From assembly GCF_000691145.1 (NCBI RefSeq), contig NZ_ASJC01000004.1, forward strand, positions 248,001 through 312,000: DNA of 64,000 nucleotides, read 5' to 3'. The DNA is from Bacillus altitudinis 41KF2b (lineage in GTDB: Bacteria; Bacillota; Bacilli; Bacillales; Bacillaceae). This document shows, in pieces, positions 20,162 to 30,236 of the stretch. The translations under genes were made by a program, and so were the position numbers. Below the pieces are notes generated by a model that did not search any database, was not told where the DNA came from, and worked only from the letters and a program-made list of their open reading frames with translations. The first letter of the stretch is position 1; every line of letters starts with the position of its first letter.

Positions 20162-21898
20162 TTACACGACCGAAAATGGACGGTCCATTTCATACAGCTT
20201 TTGATAACGCAGGTTTTCTTTCAGCAAATCATGATGCTGCCCCTGCATCTCAATGCGTCCACCTTCAATAAACATCATACGATCGCATGCCTCACAGCCA
20301 GTGAGATGATGGGTGATCCAAATGACTGTTTTTCCTTTTAACACACGGAAGATTGTTTCAAGCAATTCACGCTCTGTGCGTGGATCAAGCCCAACGGTTG
20401 GTTCATCTAATACAACAATCGGTGTGTTTTGCAGCAAAATCCGAGCTAGAGCCATACGCTGCCTTTCTCCACCAGAGAAACGAACCCCTGTCTCTTGTAC
20501 ACCTGTGTGATAACCTTCTGGCAAAGACTCAATGTAATCGTGCAGCTGCACTTGCCGCGCGGCTTCTTTTACTTGCTCTTCTGTCGCTTCTGGAGAGCCT
20601 AAGCGAATGTTGTTTAAAACAGATGTATCGAATAAATAGGGCTGTTGATTGAGCACAGACACATAAGAGGATACCTCCTCTTGAATGCTTTGTACCGGTT
20701 TCCCCTGAATACTGACAACCCCTTGATTTGGCACGACTGCCCCTTCTAACAATTTTAAAATGGTCGATTTGCCTGCACCGCTTTTTCCTAAAAGAGCGAG
20801 CGATTCACCTTGCTTCAGTGAAAACGAAAAATGCTTTAGTACATGTTTATTGACTTCATATCCGAAGGTGACTTGATCAAAACAGACCGCTTCAACGCCA
20901 TCAGAGACGGGTGTCTCGTCTGCTGCCTCCCTCTCCACTAATCCTTCATACGACTGCTCTTCATAATGATTTAATCTGCTGACGGCATGCTGATAAACAG
21001 GAATATCACCTGCTGCATCTGACAGCGGAAGAAAAGCTTCTGTTAATGGAAACAGCACAAGCACAAAGGCTGCGATGAGCGTGTGCGGCATAGAACCAGC
21101 CTGAACGACTGAGCCGCTCCAATACACGACAAAGACGACTGCTCCTCCAATGACTAGCTGTGCTAAAAATTGGCGCAGACGGATAAACCGGTGCTTTGCC
21201 GCTTCGAGTGCTAATAGCTTTGCTTCTTTTCGTTCATAGCCTTCAACAAAATCGTTCTGTCTGCCGCTAAACAACCAGTCACTCACGCCCATAACGGCAT
21301 CTGTTAAATGGCTGTACAGTTCATTTCTGCCTTTCTTCATTTGAATTTGTCGTGCCCGGTTCACAAGTACTGTGATGTATGGGAATACAAATACAAGCAG
21401 CGCCATATAAAGCAGCATCAATCCGGCAAAAGGCCATGAAAAAAGCCCAAGGGCTCCAATCGAAGCGGCATATAAAAGCAGCGCACCGATAGATGGAAAG
21501 ATTGTTTTTAAATACGCATCCTGTAATCTCTCCACATCTTCTGATAACAGCCCAAGCATTTCACCTGTTCCAAGCTTCGTCTGTTTGGCACTTCGTTCAG
21601 CCATATCATAAAGACGTACCCGCATTTTTTCAATCATCGTCAAAATGAGCTGATGACTCGCCAGTCTTTCTGCATAACGAGCAGCTGAGCGTGAAATACC
21701 AAAGGTACGTACTGCCACGATTGGGACATAGACCATCAAGATATTCTCAGGTCTTGTGGCAGCTTTTGAAATGAGGAACCCTGACGTATACATGAGCATA
21801 GAAGCAGAAAACACCGCAATCGCCCCTAAAAAAAGCACCAAGGCAAACAGCTTTTGATTCTCCTTGATATAAGGTATAAACCAGCCTTTACTGACCAT
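20162..21898 (-). CDS. cydD: Heterodimeric ABC transporter CydD subunit (cytochrome bd assembly)
   Basis: One half of the CydCD exporter needed to assemble cytochrome bd oxidase; in the family it moves thiols such as glutathione or cysteine, and later work implicates heme. About 578 residues: six-helix ABC membrane domain (about 10-310), then ATPase with Walker A GKSGAGKS, signature FSGGERQR and VVLDEPTVG. The start at 21898 overlaps the cydC stop by 11 nt and is preceded by GGGGGCGG; the longer reading to 21943 is unlikely. Last gene of cydABCD, followed by a terminator. Confidence 0.9.
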   Translation of the reverse strand: MVSKGWFIPYIKENQKLFALVLFLGAIAVFSASMLMYTSGFLISKAATRPENILMVYVPIVAVRTFGISRSAARYAERLASHQLILTMIEKMRVRLYDMAERSAKQTKLGTGEMLGLLSEDVERLQDAYLKTIFPSIGALLLYAASIGALGLFSWPFAGLMLLYMALLVFVFPYITVLVNRARQIQMKKGRNELYSHLTDAVMGVSDWLFSGRQNDFVEGYERKEAKLLALEAAKHRFIRLRQFLAQLVIGGAVVFVVYWSGSVVQAGSMPHTLIAAFVLVLFPLTEAFLPLSDAAGDIPVYQHAVSRLNHYEEQSYEGLVEREAADETPVSDGVEAVCFDQVTFGYEVNKHVLKHFSFSLKQGESLALLGKSGAGKSTILKLLEGAVVPNQGVVSIQGKPVQSIQEEVSSYVSVLNQQPYLFDTSVLNNIRLGSPEATEEQVKEAARQVQLHDYIESLPEGYHTGVQETGVRFSGGERQRMALARILLQNTPIVVLDEPTVGLDPRTERELLETIFRVLKGKTVIWITHHLTGCEACDRMMFIEGGRIEMQGQHHDLLKENLRYQKLYEMDRPFSVV

Positions 21899-23624
21899 GT
21901 GTGACCGCCCCCATTTGTTCCTGTACCAATTGATAGTACACACCTTTTCTTTTCATTAATGATTCATGAGTCCCCATCTCTGCAATCGTCCCATGATCCA
22001 TCACAATGATTTCATCCATATCCGTCATCCAATGAAGTCTGTGTGTGGCTAAAAACACAAGTTTATTTCCAAACAATGGAAGCATTGTTTTCTTCAATTC
22101 ATACTCTGTCTCAATATCCAGATGAGCCGTTGGTTCATCTAACAGCATAATGGATCGCTGGCCGAGCACTGTGCGAGCGAGTGCAATCCGCTGCGCTTGT
22201 CCGCCGCTCAGTCCTCTGCCCTGTTCGCCAATGACCTCATCCAGTCCATTGGGGAGTTCCGCTACGAGATGAGACAAACCTGCCTCTTCCACCGCTCTTT
22301 CGACGTCTTCATCGGTTGCATTCGGTTCATAAAAACGAATATTTTCTCTCAGTGTCATGTGAAATAAATAAGGATGCTGCGGCATATAAACGACTTCTTT
22401 TTGCCATGCCGCCAGCTGTAAATGAGCAAGCGGCTTTCCGTTTAGGATGATTTCACCTGCAGACGGTTCAACAAAACCGCCGAGAACATCCGTTAACGTC
22501 GATTTCCCCGAACCACTGGCACCGATGATCCCAATTTTTTTCTTTCCTTTCACAGTGAGGTCCACATCCTGAATCGAATATGGTGCATGCTCATCATGTA
22601 AGACACTGACATCTTGCAGTGTGAGCTCAGATTGCTCATTCCACTCGTTCAGCTGCACGGATTGTGTCTCCTGCTCTCGGAAGCCCTTTTCCTCTAAAAT
22701 CACTTGAATCGCCTCATTCGCTTCTTTACCGTTTAACGTCGCATGATAATCATTTCCCACTTCACGGACTGGCAAGAAATATTCTGGCGCGAGCATCAGT
22801 GCGGTCAAAGCCGGCAATAACAAAAGATCTCCTTCAATTAAGCGCAAGCCGAGAAATACAGCGACAGTCGCAATGGACAGCATAGAAAAGAAATCGAGAG
22901 CAAAAGATGAAAGAAAGGCGACTTTCAGTGTGCTCATCGTCGCCTTTCGATAACGCTTTGAGACCTCTCCAATATTGCGAGAATGCTTTTTGCTAATCCC
23001 TAAGTAACGAAGCGTTTCAAGGCCACGGAGAGAATCAGTAAAATGATTGGATAATTTCTCATACGATCTCCATTGTTTGGCCGCTTTACGCTGAGCGACA
23101 AGTCCTAGCAAAATCATAAAAACAATTAAAATCGGCAGCGTGACAATGAGAATGACAGCAGATGTTTCATCTAATGTCCAAACATAGACAAGCACCATCA
23201 CCGGAATAACTGCCATGTTCACCATTTTCGGCAAAAACAGCTGTAAATACTGACGATATTGGGCAATGCCCTCCATCGCCAATGTCACAAGCTTTCCTGT
23301 TCCTTTTTTCTTCGTGAAAGCTGGCCCTAAACGGAACAGCTGGTCCAGCAGCTGCTTTCTCACGTCTGCTCCAATTCGGGAAGAATAGGTGAACATGACC
23401 TTCTCCCGCATCAAGGTGAGACCGTGCCGCACCAGAAAGGCAGCAAGAAACAGCAAGACATAAGGCGTTGCCTGCATGAGGCTCTTCCCGTCAAACAGCG
23501 TTGTTATGGCATGTGCCAGCCACTGTGCTTGAAAAATAATACTTGCTCCTTGGATGATTGACACAATACCTAAGAGGGCAAGAAGCCCCCTCATTCCTTT
23601 TAGTTGAAGCAAACGTTTATCCAT
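21888..23624 (-). CDS. cydC: Heterodimeric ABC transporter CydC subunit (cytochrome bd assembly)
   Basis: Partner of the next gene in the CydCD exporter. 578 residues: ABC transmembrane domain with six helices (about 10-300) and ATPase with Walker A GASGSGKS, signature LSGGQAQR and MLLDEPTAHLD. The start shares one base with the cydB stop, so translation is coupled. B. subtilis names these cydC and cydD in operon order after cydB, which I follow. Confidence 0.9.
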   Translation of the reverse strand: MDKRLLQLKGMRGLLALLGIVSIIQGASIIFQAQWLAHAITTLFDGKSLMQATPYVLLFLAAFLVRHGLTLMREKVMFTYSSRIGADVRKQLLDQLFRLGPAFTKKKGTGKLVTLAMEGIAQYRQYLQLFLPKMVNMAVIPVMVLVYVWTLDETSAVILIVTLPILIVFMILLGLVAQRKAAKQWRSYEKLSNHFTDSLRGLETLRYLGISKKHSRNIGEVSKRYRKATMSTLKVAFLSSFALDFFSMLSIATVAVFLGLRLIEGDLLLLPALTALMLAPEYFLPVREVGNDYHATLNGKEANEAIQVILEEKGFREQETQSVQLNEWNEQSELTLQDVSVLHDEHAPYSIQDVDLTVKGKKKIGIIGASGSGKSTLTDVLGGFVEPSAGEIILNGKPLAHLQLAAWQKEVVYMPQHPYLFHMTLRENIRFYEPNATDEDVERAVEEAGLSHLVAELPNGLDEVIGEQGRGLSGGQAQRIALARTVLGQRSIMLLDEPTAHLDIETEYELKKTMLPLFGNKLVFLATHRLHWMTDMDEIIVMDHGTIAEMGTHESLMKRKGVYYQLVQEQMGAVTHGQ

Positions 23625-24640
23625 TAGTAAGTCATTGGCTCCTTACCGCTTACACGTTTACGGAAGACATAGTAGCTCCAGATTTGATACCCAAGCACAA
23701 AAGGTAGCAAAGAAATGGCAACAATCGTCATGACCGTCAGTGAATAAGATCCTGATGCAGCGTTTTGAATGGTGAGGTCGAATGCATGGTTGATCGAACT
23801 AATCATGACACGTGGGAATAATGCTGTGAAAAGCATGGTCACCGTCACCATAATACCTGCACCTGTGAATAAAAATGTCCATCCATCACGCTCTTTTCTC
23901 ATAAAGAATAGAGCCGCTACATAACAAACCACAATGAGTACAGTTAAAGGGATCGTAATGATCGGACGCACGGTATAAATGTCTGTTTCAAGAATAGACA
24001 CACCAACAAATACAACAAGAACCGGCAGTGCAATCAATAAAACACGCTGACCGAGCTTTCTTGCACGATTTCTTAAATCACCCTCAGTGCGGAGTGTGAC
24101 GAAAATCAATCCATGCAGAAGGCAAAGAACCGTCACAGCTACCCCGCCGATCACTGAATAAAGATTCACAAAGTCTGTAAATCCAGCGTACATATTCATG
24201 CTTTGATCAATGGGCATTCCTCGTAAAATACTTGTGAATAGCACGCCGAGTAAAAATGGCGGAAGCAGGCTGCCAAAGAAGATCACCCAGTCCCACGTTT
24301 TGATCCATGAAGCCTTCTCGACCTTCCCTCTAAATTCAAAGGCGACCCCCCGCCCAATGAGCGCTAGTAGGAGAACCGTAAACGGAATATAGTATCCGCT
24401 GAACATCGTAGCGTACCAGTGAGGAAAAGCGGCGAAAATAGCCCCACCAGCTGTAATCAGCCAGACCTCATTCGCATCCCAGAAAGGGCCAATCGTATTG
24501 ATTAAAATGCGGCGCTCATGTGCATCTTTTCCAAGAAGCTGCATGGACATCCCGACACCAAAATCAAATCCTTCTAAGAAGAAAAATCCAACAAACAATA
24601 CTGCGACAAGAATAAACCAAATCTCGTTAAGATATGCCAT
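23624..24640 (-). CDS. cydB: Cytochrome bd ubiquinol oxidase subunit II
   Basis: Membrane subunit of the high-affinity quinol oxidase. 338 residues, the same length as B. subtilis CydB. Landmarks: FLEGFDFGVGM, GPFWDANEVWLITAGGAIFAAFP and a C-terminal SLLPFVLGYQIWSYYVF. I start at the ATG at 24640, 8 nt after GGAGG; the reading from 24763 would add 41 residues of non-homologous sequence. It overlaps cydA by 14 nt. Confidence 0.95.
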   Translation of the reverse strand: MAYLNEIWFILVAVLFVGFFFLEGFDFGVGMSMQLLGKDAHERRILINTIGPFWDANEVWLITAGGAIFAAFPHWYATMFSGYYIPFTVLLLALIGRGVAFEFRGKVEKASWIKTWDWVIFFGSLLPPFLLGVLFTSILRGMPIDQSMNMYAGFTDFVNLYSVIGGVAVTVLCLLHGLIFVTLRTEGDLRNRARKLGQRVLLIALPVLVVFVGVSILETDIYTVRPIITIPLTVLIVVCYVAALFFMRKERDGWTFLFTGAGIMVTVTMLFTALFPRVMISSINHAFDLTIQNAASGSYSLTVMTIVAISLLPFVLGYQIWSYYVFRKRVSGKEPMTY

Positions 24641-26042
24641 GATATGCGCCTCCATCAAATGGATCTGTAGACAGGTCCGTTTCATCCTTTTGATCTGTAT
24701 TCTCTTCAGAATGTGCACCTTTTTTAATTTCTCGAATGAATAAGTAGGCAAGCACGATGGCAAGAATCAGATAAATGGTCGTAAAGCTAATGACTGAGAA
24801 TAGCAACATGCCGTACGATACGTTTGGTGAAATGGATTGTGCGGTTGTCATCATACCAAAGACTGTCCACGGCTGACGCCCAATTTCCGTCATGATCCAG
24901 CCCGCTGAGTTTGCAATAAACGGGAACGCAATCATCCATACCATGAAGCGTAAATACCATTTGTTTGATTCTAGTTTTTTTCTAAAGCTCAAATACAAAC
25001 CAATCATACTAGCAAAAATCATCAACATGCCGGCACCTACCATGATTCTAAAGCTCCAGAAGGTTGTTTTGACTGGAGGAATGTAATCTCCAGTACCAAA
25101 CTTGGCTTCATATTCTTTTTGAAGGGTCAGCATGCCTGGCACATCTCCACTAAACTTCGAATAAGCCAAGTAACTTAAAGCAAACGGAATATTGATCTCC
25201 GCAGAGTTTTCTTTTTTATCTGTGTCAATGTTAGCAAATAGTGTCCAAGCCGCTGGATCTCCACTATCCTTCCAAAGGGCTTCACTTGCTGCCATCTTCA
25301 TCGGCTGTGATTCCATTAAGTGCTTCGCTTGATCATGTCCAGAGAACGCCACACCTAAGCCAGAAATGAAAGCAAGCACCATGGCAATCTGGAAAGATTT
25401 TTTGAAAAAGGCGACTTCTTGTTTTTTGATCATTTTATAGGCACTGACACCCGCGATAAAGAAAGCACCGGTTGCCAATGCACCAAACAGAACGTGCGGG
25501 AACTCTACCCAAAGTTGCGGATTTGTCACGAGCGCCCCAAAGTCATTCATTTCTGCACGGCCATTTTTAATCACAAATCCAACTGGCTCCTGCATAAATG
25601 AGTTGGCGAGTAAAATCCAAAACGCCGAAAAGATCGTACCAAGAGAAACAAGCCAAATACATAACAAATGAATTTTTTTCGGTAGACGGTCCCAGCCGAA
25701 TATCCAAAGACCAATAAAGGTCGATTCAAGGAAAAAGGCCAATAACGCTTCAATGGCAAGCGGTGCACCAAAGACATCACCGACAAACCTTGAATAATCA
25801 GACCAGTTCATCCCAAACTGGAATTCTTGCAGAATCCCTGTCACCACACCTACTGCAAAGTTAATTAAGAAAAGGTGACCCCAAAATTTCGCCATCTTTT
25901 TATAAATCTCTTTTTTCTTGACGACATAAAGGGTTTGCATCAATGCAACGATAAATACCAAACCTATAGACATAGGAACAAAAATAAAATGAAATAATGT
26001 CGTTGAGGCAAATTGAAATCTTGCTAAAAACAGCTCACTCAC
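24627..26042 (-). CDS. cydA: Cytochrome bd ubiquinol oxidase subunit I
   Basis: Heme-bearing subunit (b558, b595, d) that oxidises quinol and reduces oxygen. About 471 residues. It begins (GTG start) SELFLARFQFASTTLFHFIFVPMSIG, with the heme-ligand His. Later GRQPWTVFGMMTT is the classic CydA segment. The short Q-loop fits Bacillus-type CydA. I choose GTG at 26042, 10 nt after GGGAGG; the upstream ATG at 26102 lacks an RBS. Rex-like operator sequences lie 80-100 bp upstream. Confidence 0.95.
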   Translation of the reverse strand: MSELFLARFQFASTTLFHFIFVPMSIGLVFIVALMQTLYVVKKKEIYKKMAKFWGHLFLINFAVGVVTGILQEFQFGMNWSDYSRFVGDVFGAPLAIEALLAFFLESTFIGLWIFGWDRLPKKIHLLCIWLVSLGTIFSAFWILLANSFMQEPVGFVIKNGRAEMNDFGALVTNPQLWVEFPHVLFGALATGAFFIAGVSAYKMIKKQEVAFFKKSFQIAMVLAFISGLGVAFSGHDQAKHLMESQPMKMAASEALWKDSGDPAAWTLFANIDTDKKENSAEINIPFALSYLAYSKFSGDVPGMLTLQKEYEAKFGTGDYIPPVKTTFWSFRIMVGAGMLMIFASMIGLYLSFRKKLESNKWYLRFMVWMIAFPFIANSAGWIMTEIGRQPWTVFGMMTTAQSISPNVSYGMLLFSVISFTTIYLILAIVLAYLFIREIKKGAHSEENTDQKDETDLSTDPFDGGAYHGIS

Positions 26043-26121
26043 AGCCTTACATCCTCCCTTACTTTCGCATGCCGAATGATTCGAGATATTTATGCTCACC
26101 ATTTCACAAAAAGTTCACTAT

Positions 26122-26139
26122 TTGTTCAATGATTCACAA
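26122..26139. promoter_or_regulatory. Rex-like operator upstream of cydA
   Basis: TTGTTCAATGATTCACAA resembles the Rex site TTGTGAA-N4-TTCACAA with two mismatches, and the half-site toward cydA upstream is perfect. Further TTCAC/GTGAA half-sites occur at 26103-26120 and 26161-26172. Rex repression of cydA by high NAD+/NADH is known in B. subtilis. Confidence 0.65.
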
Positions 26140-26328
26140 GTGGAAGTCCATTTGATATAGTTCACTCGGTGAAATTTTACTCTTGATTTTCATTCGGTTA
26201 GTTATTTATACCTGTACTTTACACCCATGCGCTTCAAAAATAAAGTAAATTTTACCTAAAATTTGGATGGGATTGTGTCAGTTGTTTGAATACTTTGTCA
26301 AAAATATGTGACGGAAAGAGACAATCAC

Positions 26329-26360
26329 AAAAAAATAGCGCTGCTTCTTCGCTGCAGCGC
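26329..26360 (-). terminator. Intrinsic terminator of the heme-uptake locus
   Basis: GCGCTGC and GCAGCGC form a stem; on the minus strand it is followed by ATTTTTTT. It lies 10 bp past the stop of the ATPase-oxygenase fusion. Confidence 0.88.
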
Positions 26361-26370
26361 TTTTGAATAT

Positions 26371-27492
26371 TTAGGCTTTTTTCTGTAAAGCGGGTCTTGT
26401 CACTTGCACTTCATAGTACGTAATTTTGTTTTTTAGCAGGCCTTCAGGTTTCGCCTTTCCATGAGCGTGCGCATCACCAAATGCCTGAGATTTTGTCCAA
26501 TTCACAAAGTCTTCTTTTCGATTCCAGCGGGTGTGAATGGTTACTTCATCGTAATCAGTTGTCTGCTGAGTGACCCATACTTCCATTCCTAAAAAGCCTT
26601 CCATAAATTCTACTTGCCCCTGCTTGTTAAACCGTTTAACAAGGTGGTCGGCACTGCCTTTTTCTACTCTTACTTGGTTATTTACAATAATCATGTTTGG
26701 TTCATCTCCCTTTTGTTGTTGAATGGAGGCAATGGGGATAATGAGTGGATGCGGTCCGTCTAAGTGAACCTCTGCCTGAATCCCAAAAACCTCCTTGAAA
26801 AAGTCTTCTGTTAACACTTCTTTTGGTGAGCCAATTTGATGCACCTGACCTCGCTTCATAGCAATGAGACGGTCACAATATTTTGCGGCCTGCTGCAAGT
26901 CATGGAGAACCATTAAAATGGTGATGCCATGTGTTTGATTCAGCTGTTTGAGCAGCTCCAGTAATTCAAGCTGATGCGCAATGTCTAAATAAGTGGTTGG
27001 CTCATCCAGAATGATGGTCTCTGTCTTCTGAGCCAGTGCCATTGCAATATATGCCTTTTGTCTTTCTCCGCCTGATAATGTATGGAGCATTCTGTTTTCA
27101 TTCATGCGGCTATTCGTCACCTCAAGCGCCCACTCAATCGCTTCATGATCTGACGTGGTGCTTTTTTTCCAGATGGAACGATGCGGACTGCGTCCAAGTG
27201 CGACCAGCTCACGTACTGTCATCGATGGAATGGCGGTTCTTGTTTGCATGAGAACCGCCACCTCCTTGGCGATCTCCTGTGCCGTCATCTCTTTTTGCGG
27301 GATGTCGTGAATGTAAATCATGCCGCTTTCGATTGAGGTCAGTCGTGCGGCCGCTTTGATAAAAGTCGACTTACCTGACCCATTCGGGCCAATGATTCCA
27401 GTTACACTGCCTTTAGGAACAGCTGCTGAAATGGAAGACAGCCGAAAGCCGCCTTGACTGAGACTCACGTCATCCATTGCAATGACATCCAT
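26371..27492 (-). CDS. Fusion of heme/siderophore ABC ATPase with IsdG-type heme monooxygenase
   Basis: 373 residues. Residues 1-258 are an iron-complex (FecE/YusV-like) ATPase: Walker A GPNGSGKS (35-42), signature LSGGE (139-143), IILDEP (160-165). Residues 267-373 are an ABM-fold IsdG/HmoA-type heme-degrading domain. The Asn (N271/N272 in IIVNNQV), Trp (W332 in VNWTKS) and His (H342/H344 in GDAHAHG) expected of IsdG are present. So import and heme opening would sit in one chain. Met267 (ATG at 26694) is preceded by GGGAG about 10 nt away, so the oxygenase might also be made separately. Last gene of the heme locus; the permease stop lies 1 nt before its start. Confidence 0.85.
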   Translation of the reverse strand: MDVIAMDDVSLSQGGFRLSSISAAVPKGSVTGIIGPNGSGKSTFIKAAARLTSIESGMIYIHDIPQKEMTAQEIAKEVAVLMQTRTAIPSMTVRELVALGRSPHRSIWKKSTTSDHEAIEWALEVTNSRMNENRMLHTLSGGERQKAYIAMALAQKTETIILDEPTTYLDIAHQLELLELLKQLNQTHGITILMVLHDLQQAAKYCDRLIAMKRGQVHQIGSPKEVLTEDFFKEVFGIQAEVHLDGPHPLIIPIASIQQQKGDEPNMIIVNNQVRVEKGSADHLVKRFNKQGQVEFMEGFLGMEVWVTQQTTDYDEVTIHTRWNRKEDFVNWTKSQAFGDAHAHGKAKPEGLLKNKITYYEVQVTRPALQKKA

Positions 27493-27493
27493 C

Positions 27494-28507
27494 TTAACCC
27501 CTCCCTTTCTTTTTTAATAAATAGAGGAAGAAAGGTGCACCGATGCAAGCAAGCAAGATCCCTACAGGCAATTCAACCGGTGTAAACCAGACCCGTGCTG
27601 CTGTATCGGCAAAGACCACAAGCACGCCCCCTCCAAGCATTGAAATCGGCAGCAAATACCGGTAATCATCTCCGATTAAAAGACGGATAAAATGGGGCAC
27701 AACAAGCCCGACAAAACCGATTAAACCACTGACACTGACAGCCGCTCCAGCTAAAAGAGCGGCCAGCGTAATGAGAAAAAATCGAGTCCGCTCTACTCGA
27801 AGGCCCAATAACTGAGCCGATTCATCGCCAAGCAAAAGGAGATTGGACGGTTTAATGGCGAAAAAACAAAGACATAATCCAGCCAGCGCATATGGCGACA
27901 CAAAGCTAAGATGATGCCAGCTCCGTCCGTTTAATCCCCCTGATAGAAAAGGCAAAACAGCCTGCACACGCTCACTATAAAGCACCATAAACCCATTCAT
28001 CACCGCACCGAGCAAGGCATTGACGGCAACACCTGCCAAGATCAATTTAAGCGGTGAAACCCCTTGATCAAATGACAGCATATACACGACAAGAGCTGCT
28101 AATAAGGCGCCCAGAAAAGCGGCTGCCGGAAGCAAATACGTGAATTGTGGAAGAACAATCATGCTGAGTACAGCAGCTAACCCGCCGCCCGCAGTCACAC
28201 CAATGATCCCAGGGTCAGCCAGTGGATTTCGGACAACTCCTTGTAAAATCGCCCCTGATGCAGCGAGGCAGGCCCCAACGAGAAAACCAATGAGCACACG
28301 GGGCAGCCGTAAATCCATGACAATTTTTTCATGAACAGGCAGACCTGATCCCGTGAAGACAGCCATTAAATCCGTCAGCGATAATTGGACAGAACCTACC
28401 GCAAGTCCTAGACAGACGCCCACACATAAAGAGAGAAACAATCCTGGTAACAGCCATTTTCGTCTTGACTGCCTTTTTTGAAAATCTAGTTCTGCATTCA
28501 TCTTCAT
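27494..28507 (-). CDS. FecCD-family heme/iron-siderophore ABC transporter permease
   Basis: 337 residues, about ten transmembrane helices of the BtuC/FecCD type. Landmarks: [39 protein letters not shown] near 65-105 and [21 protein letters not shown] (cytoplasmic coupling region). The start overlaps the upstream lipoprotein stop by 4 nt (ATGA). With that lipoprotein and the ATPase-oxygenase fusion it forms one complete importer, the second in this locus; substrate heme is inferred. Confidence 0.9.
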   Translation of the reverse strand: MKMNAELDFQKRQSRRKWLLPGLFLSLCVGVCLGLAVGSVQLSLTDLMAVFTGSGLPVHEKIVMDLRLPRVLIGFLVGACLAASGAILQGVVRNPLADPGIIGVTAGGGLAAVLSMIVLPQFTYLLPAAAFLGALLAALVVYMLSFDQGVSPLKLILAGVAVNALLGAVMNGFMVLYSERVQAVLPFLSGGLNGRSWHHLSFVSPYALAGLCLCFFAIKPSNLLLLGDESAQLLGLRVERTRFFLITLAALLAGAAVSVSGLIGFVGLVVPHFIRLLIGDDYRYLLPISMLGGGVLVVFADTAARVWFTPVELPVGILLACIGAPFFLYLLKKKGRG

Positions 28508-29442
28508 GATGACAATCGCTTCAATTTCTTCTCTAATTCATCGATCGCTCTGATGACTTCTGCGCCTGGATTTGTCCCAAATAGGTCACTTGGCAGAATC
28601 TCAACGTGTCCATTTTTGACAGCTGATACATCGTGCCACGCCGCATTTTGCTTCATTTCACTCATAAAGCCTGCTTTGACATCTTCAGGATTGCTGTGTG
28701 TCATCAGCAAAATGAGATCTGGATCGGCCTCGATTACCTTTTCTGCATTGATTTGTGCATATTGCGGAAACTTTTCGAGTGCTGGTTCATTTTCAGCAAT
28801 ATTCGCCCCACCAGCGATCCGCAGCAGATCACCACTTAAAGATTGTGGAAGTGCCGCCATATATGTGCCGGGCGCACCATATACAACGAGTGTCTTTACT
28901 TTTTTCTCAGGCTGCTTCACTTGCTTGATCCGCTGATCGATTTGAGCATTGAGCGCTTTGGCCTTTTGCTGCTTTCCAAGTAAATCACCAAATAAAGTAA
29001 CTTGACGCTGGATATCCTTCACTGAGTTGGCACTTGTCAAAAGAAGCTGTGAACCAATTCCTTCTATAGTAGAGATATCCTTGCTGTTTAATGATTCATT
29101 CCCAAGCACCACATCGGGCTTTAAACTCGTGATCAGCTCGACATCAAATTGATGGGTTGTGCCAATTGATTGTACGGACTTTGCCTTTTGTAGATTGTCT
29201 GGCAATTCGGCAGTTGGCCGGCCGACAACCTGACCACCTAGAGCATAAATGATGCTCATGTCGCCAGTTGACAACGAGACGATCCGTTCAGGTGATTCAT
29301 GAAACGATAATGTTCTGCCGGCAAAATCCTGAATGTTGAGCGCACCTTGCTTGCTCTCATTCTCGACAGGCGCCGCCTGGCTGCATCCGCCGAGGAGGAG
29401 CACGACGACGAGTCCTGCCCAAATCACATGTAAACATTTCAA
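28504..29442 (-). CDS. Heme/iron-complex substrate-binding lipoprotein (second importer)
   Basis: 312 residues with lipobox LLGGC near residue 20. A class III (helical backbone) binding-protein fold follows, shown by RIVSLSTGDMSIIYALGG, LKPDVVLGNESL and DPDLILLMTHSNPEDV. TTG start at 29442, with AGGAG 10 nt upstream. It lies 18 bp after srtB and overlaps the next permease by 4 nt. In the Isd-type context heme is the likely ligand; another iron chelate is possible. Confidence 0.86.
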   Translation of the reverse strand: MKCLHVIWAGLVVVLLLGGCSQAAPVENESKQGALNIQDFAGRTLSFHESPERIVSLSTGDMSIIYALGGQVVGRPTAELPDNLQKAKSVQSIGTTHQFDVELITSLKPDVVLGNESLNSKDISTIEGIGSQLLLTSANSVKDIQRQVTLFGDLLGKQQKAKALNAQIDQRIKQVKQPEKKVKTLVVYGAPGTYMAALPQSLSGDLLRIAGGANIAENEPALEKFPQYAQINAEKVIEADPDLILLMTHSNPEDVKAGFMSEMKQNAAWHDVSAVKNGHVEILPSDLFGTNPGAEVIRAIDELEKKLKRLSS

Positions 29443-29460
29443 CCGTCTGTCTCTCCTTTT

Positions 29461-30210
29461 CTAGTAAACTTTCTTTAGCTTCGCCTGTACCACGAGACGC
29501 TTGTTTTTAGGTGCCAGCACGTGATCACAGGTCGATAATGTGAGAATCAAGTCATCTGTGGATACGTCTGTTTTCGTTTGATAGATGGACTTCTTACGCA
29601 CAGCTTGCAAGTAGTGCGCATATTCACCAAGATCCTGAAAATCAGTCTGAATATAATCGAAATCGACTGTCGTCTCATACACAGCAAAAATCTCTGCTTC
29701 ATAGCTTTGGTACAGCGTATCGTACTGAAATGTGCGATGATCTTGGAAGAAATCTTTTTTCAAATAGTTTGTGAGACCAGCAAACATAGACCCATCCCTC
29801 ATCCGATGACCGTACACCACTGTATTGGGACTTTCATGCAAGACGTCATTACGATAATCCATAAAGATACTGCCTGCCCGTGTGTCATCCTTTACATAAT
29901 TACGAGTTAAATAGAATGCATTATCGTTTGACTGAACAATTGGATACTGAATCATCGTGTCCTTCATATCAATCCAACCGACAATGTCTTCATTCACCTT
30001 TCGCAAATCATCAAATGACTGACGGATTTCTCCAGGTTTTCGCTGTTTCATTCCATCCTCGTGTGTGTAAAGTGTCTGAGCCTTTGCAAGCACCTGACGA
30101 TTTTGATAATAGCCAAAGAGCTCCAAGCCAATGGCCGTACCGCTATATAGGAAAACACCTAAACAGACGATCGTCAGCATTCGCTGCCCGATCCTTTTCC
30201 CTCGTTTCAC
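29461..30210 (-). CDS. srtB: Sortase B
   Basis: Anchors NPQTN/NPKTG-type surface proteins, typically heme receptors, to peptidoglycan. 249 residues. N-terminal membrane anchor (about 10-29), then a sortase B core. Catalytic His in VVYGHRMRDGSMF, Cys in LTLSTCDH and Arg in NKRLVVQAK. The extended helix before the Cys (YAHYLQAVRKKSIYQT) is typical of class B. GTG start. It lies within the NEAT/heme-transport operon; two proteins there carry NPKTG and NPQTG signals. Confidence 0.92.
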   Translation of the reverse strand: MKRGKRIGQRMLTIVCLGVFLYSGTAIGLELFGYYQNRQVLAKAQTLYTHEDGMKQRKPGEIRQSFDDLRKVNEDIVGWIDMKDTMIQYPIVQSNDNAFYLTRNYVKDDTRAGSIFMDYRNDVLHESPNTVVYGHRMRDGSMFAGLTNYLKKDFFQDHRTFQYDTLYQSYEAEIFAVYETTVDFDYIQTDFQDLGEYAHYLQAVRKKSIYQTKTDVSTDDLILTLSTCDHVLAPKNKRLVVQAKLKKVY

Positions 30211-30236
30211 ACTGTCTCACCTGCTTTTTGCACAAC

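Noticed and set aside
24640..24763. N-terminally extended CydB
   Set aside because: The extension overlaps cydA, has no RBS and is not CydB-like; the ATG at 24640 has GGAGG correctly placed.
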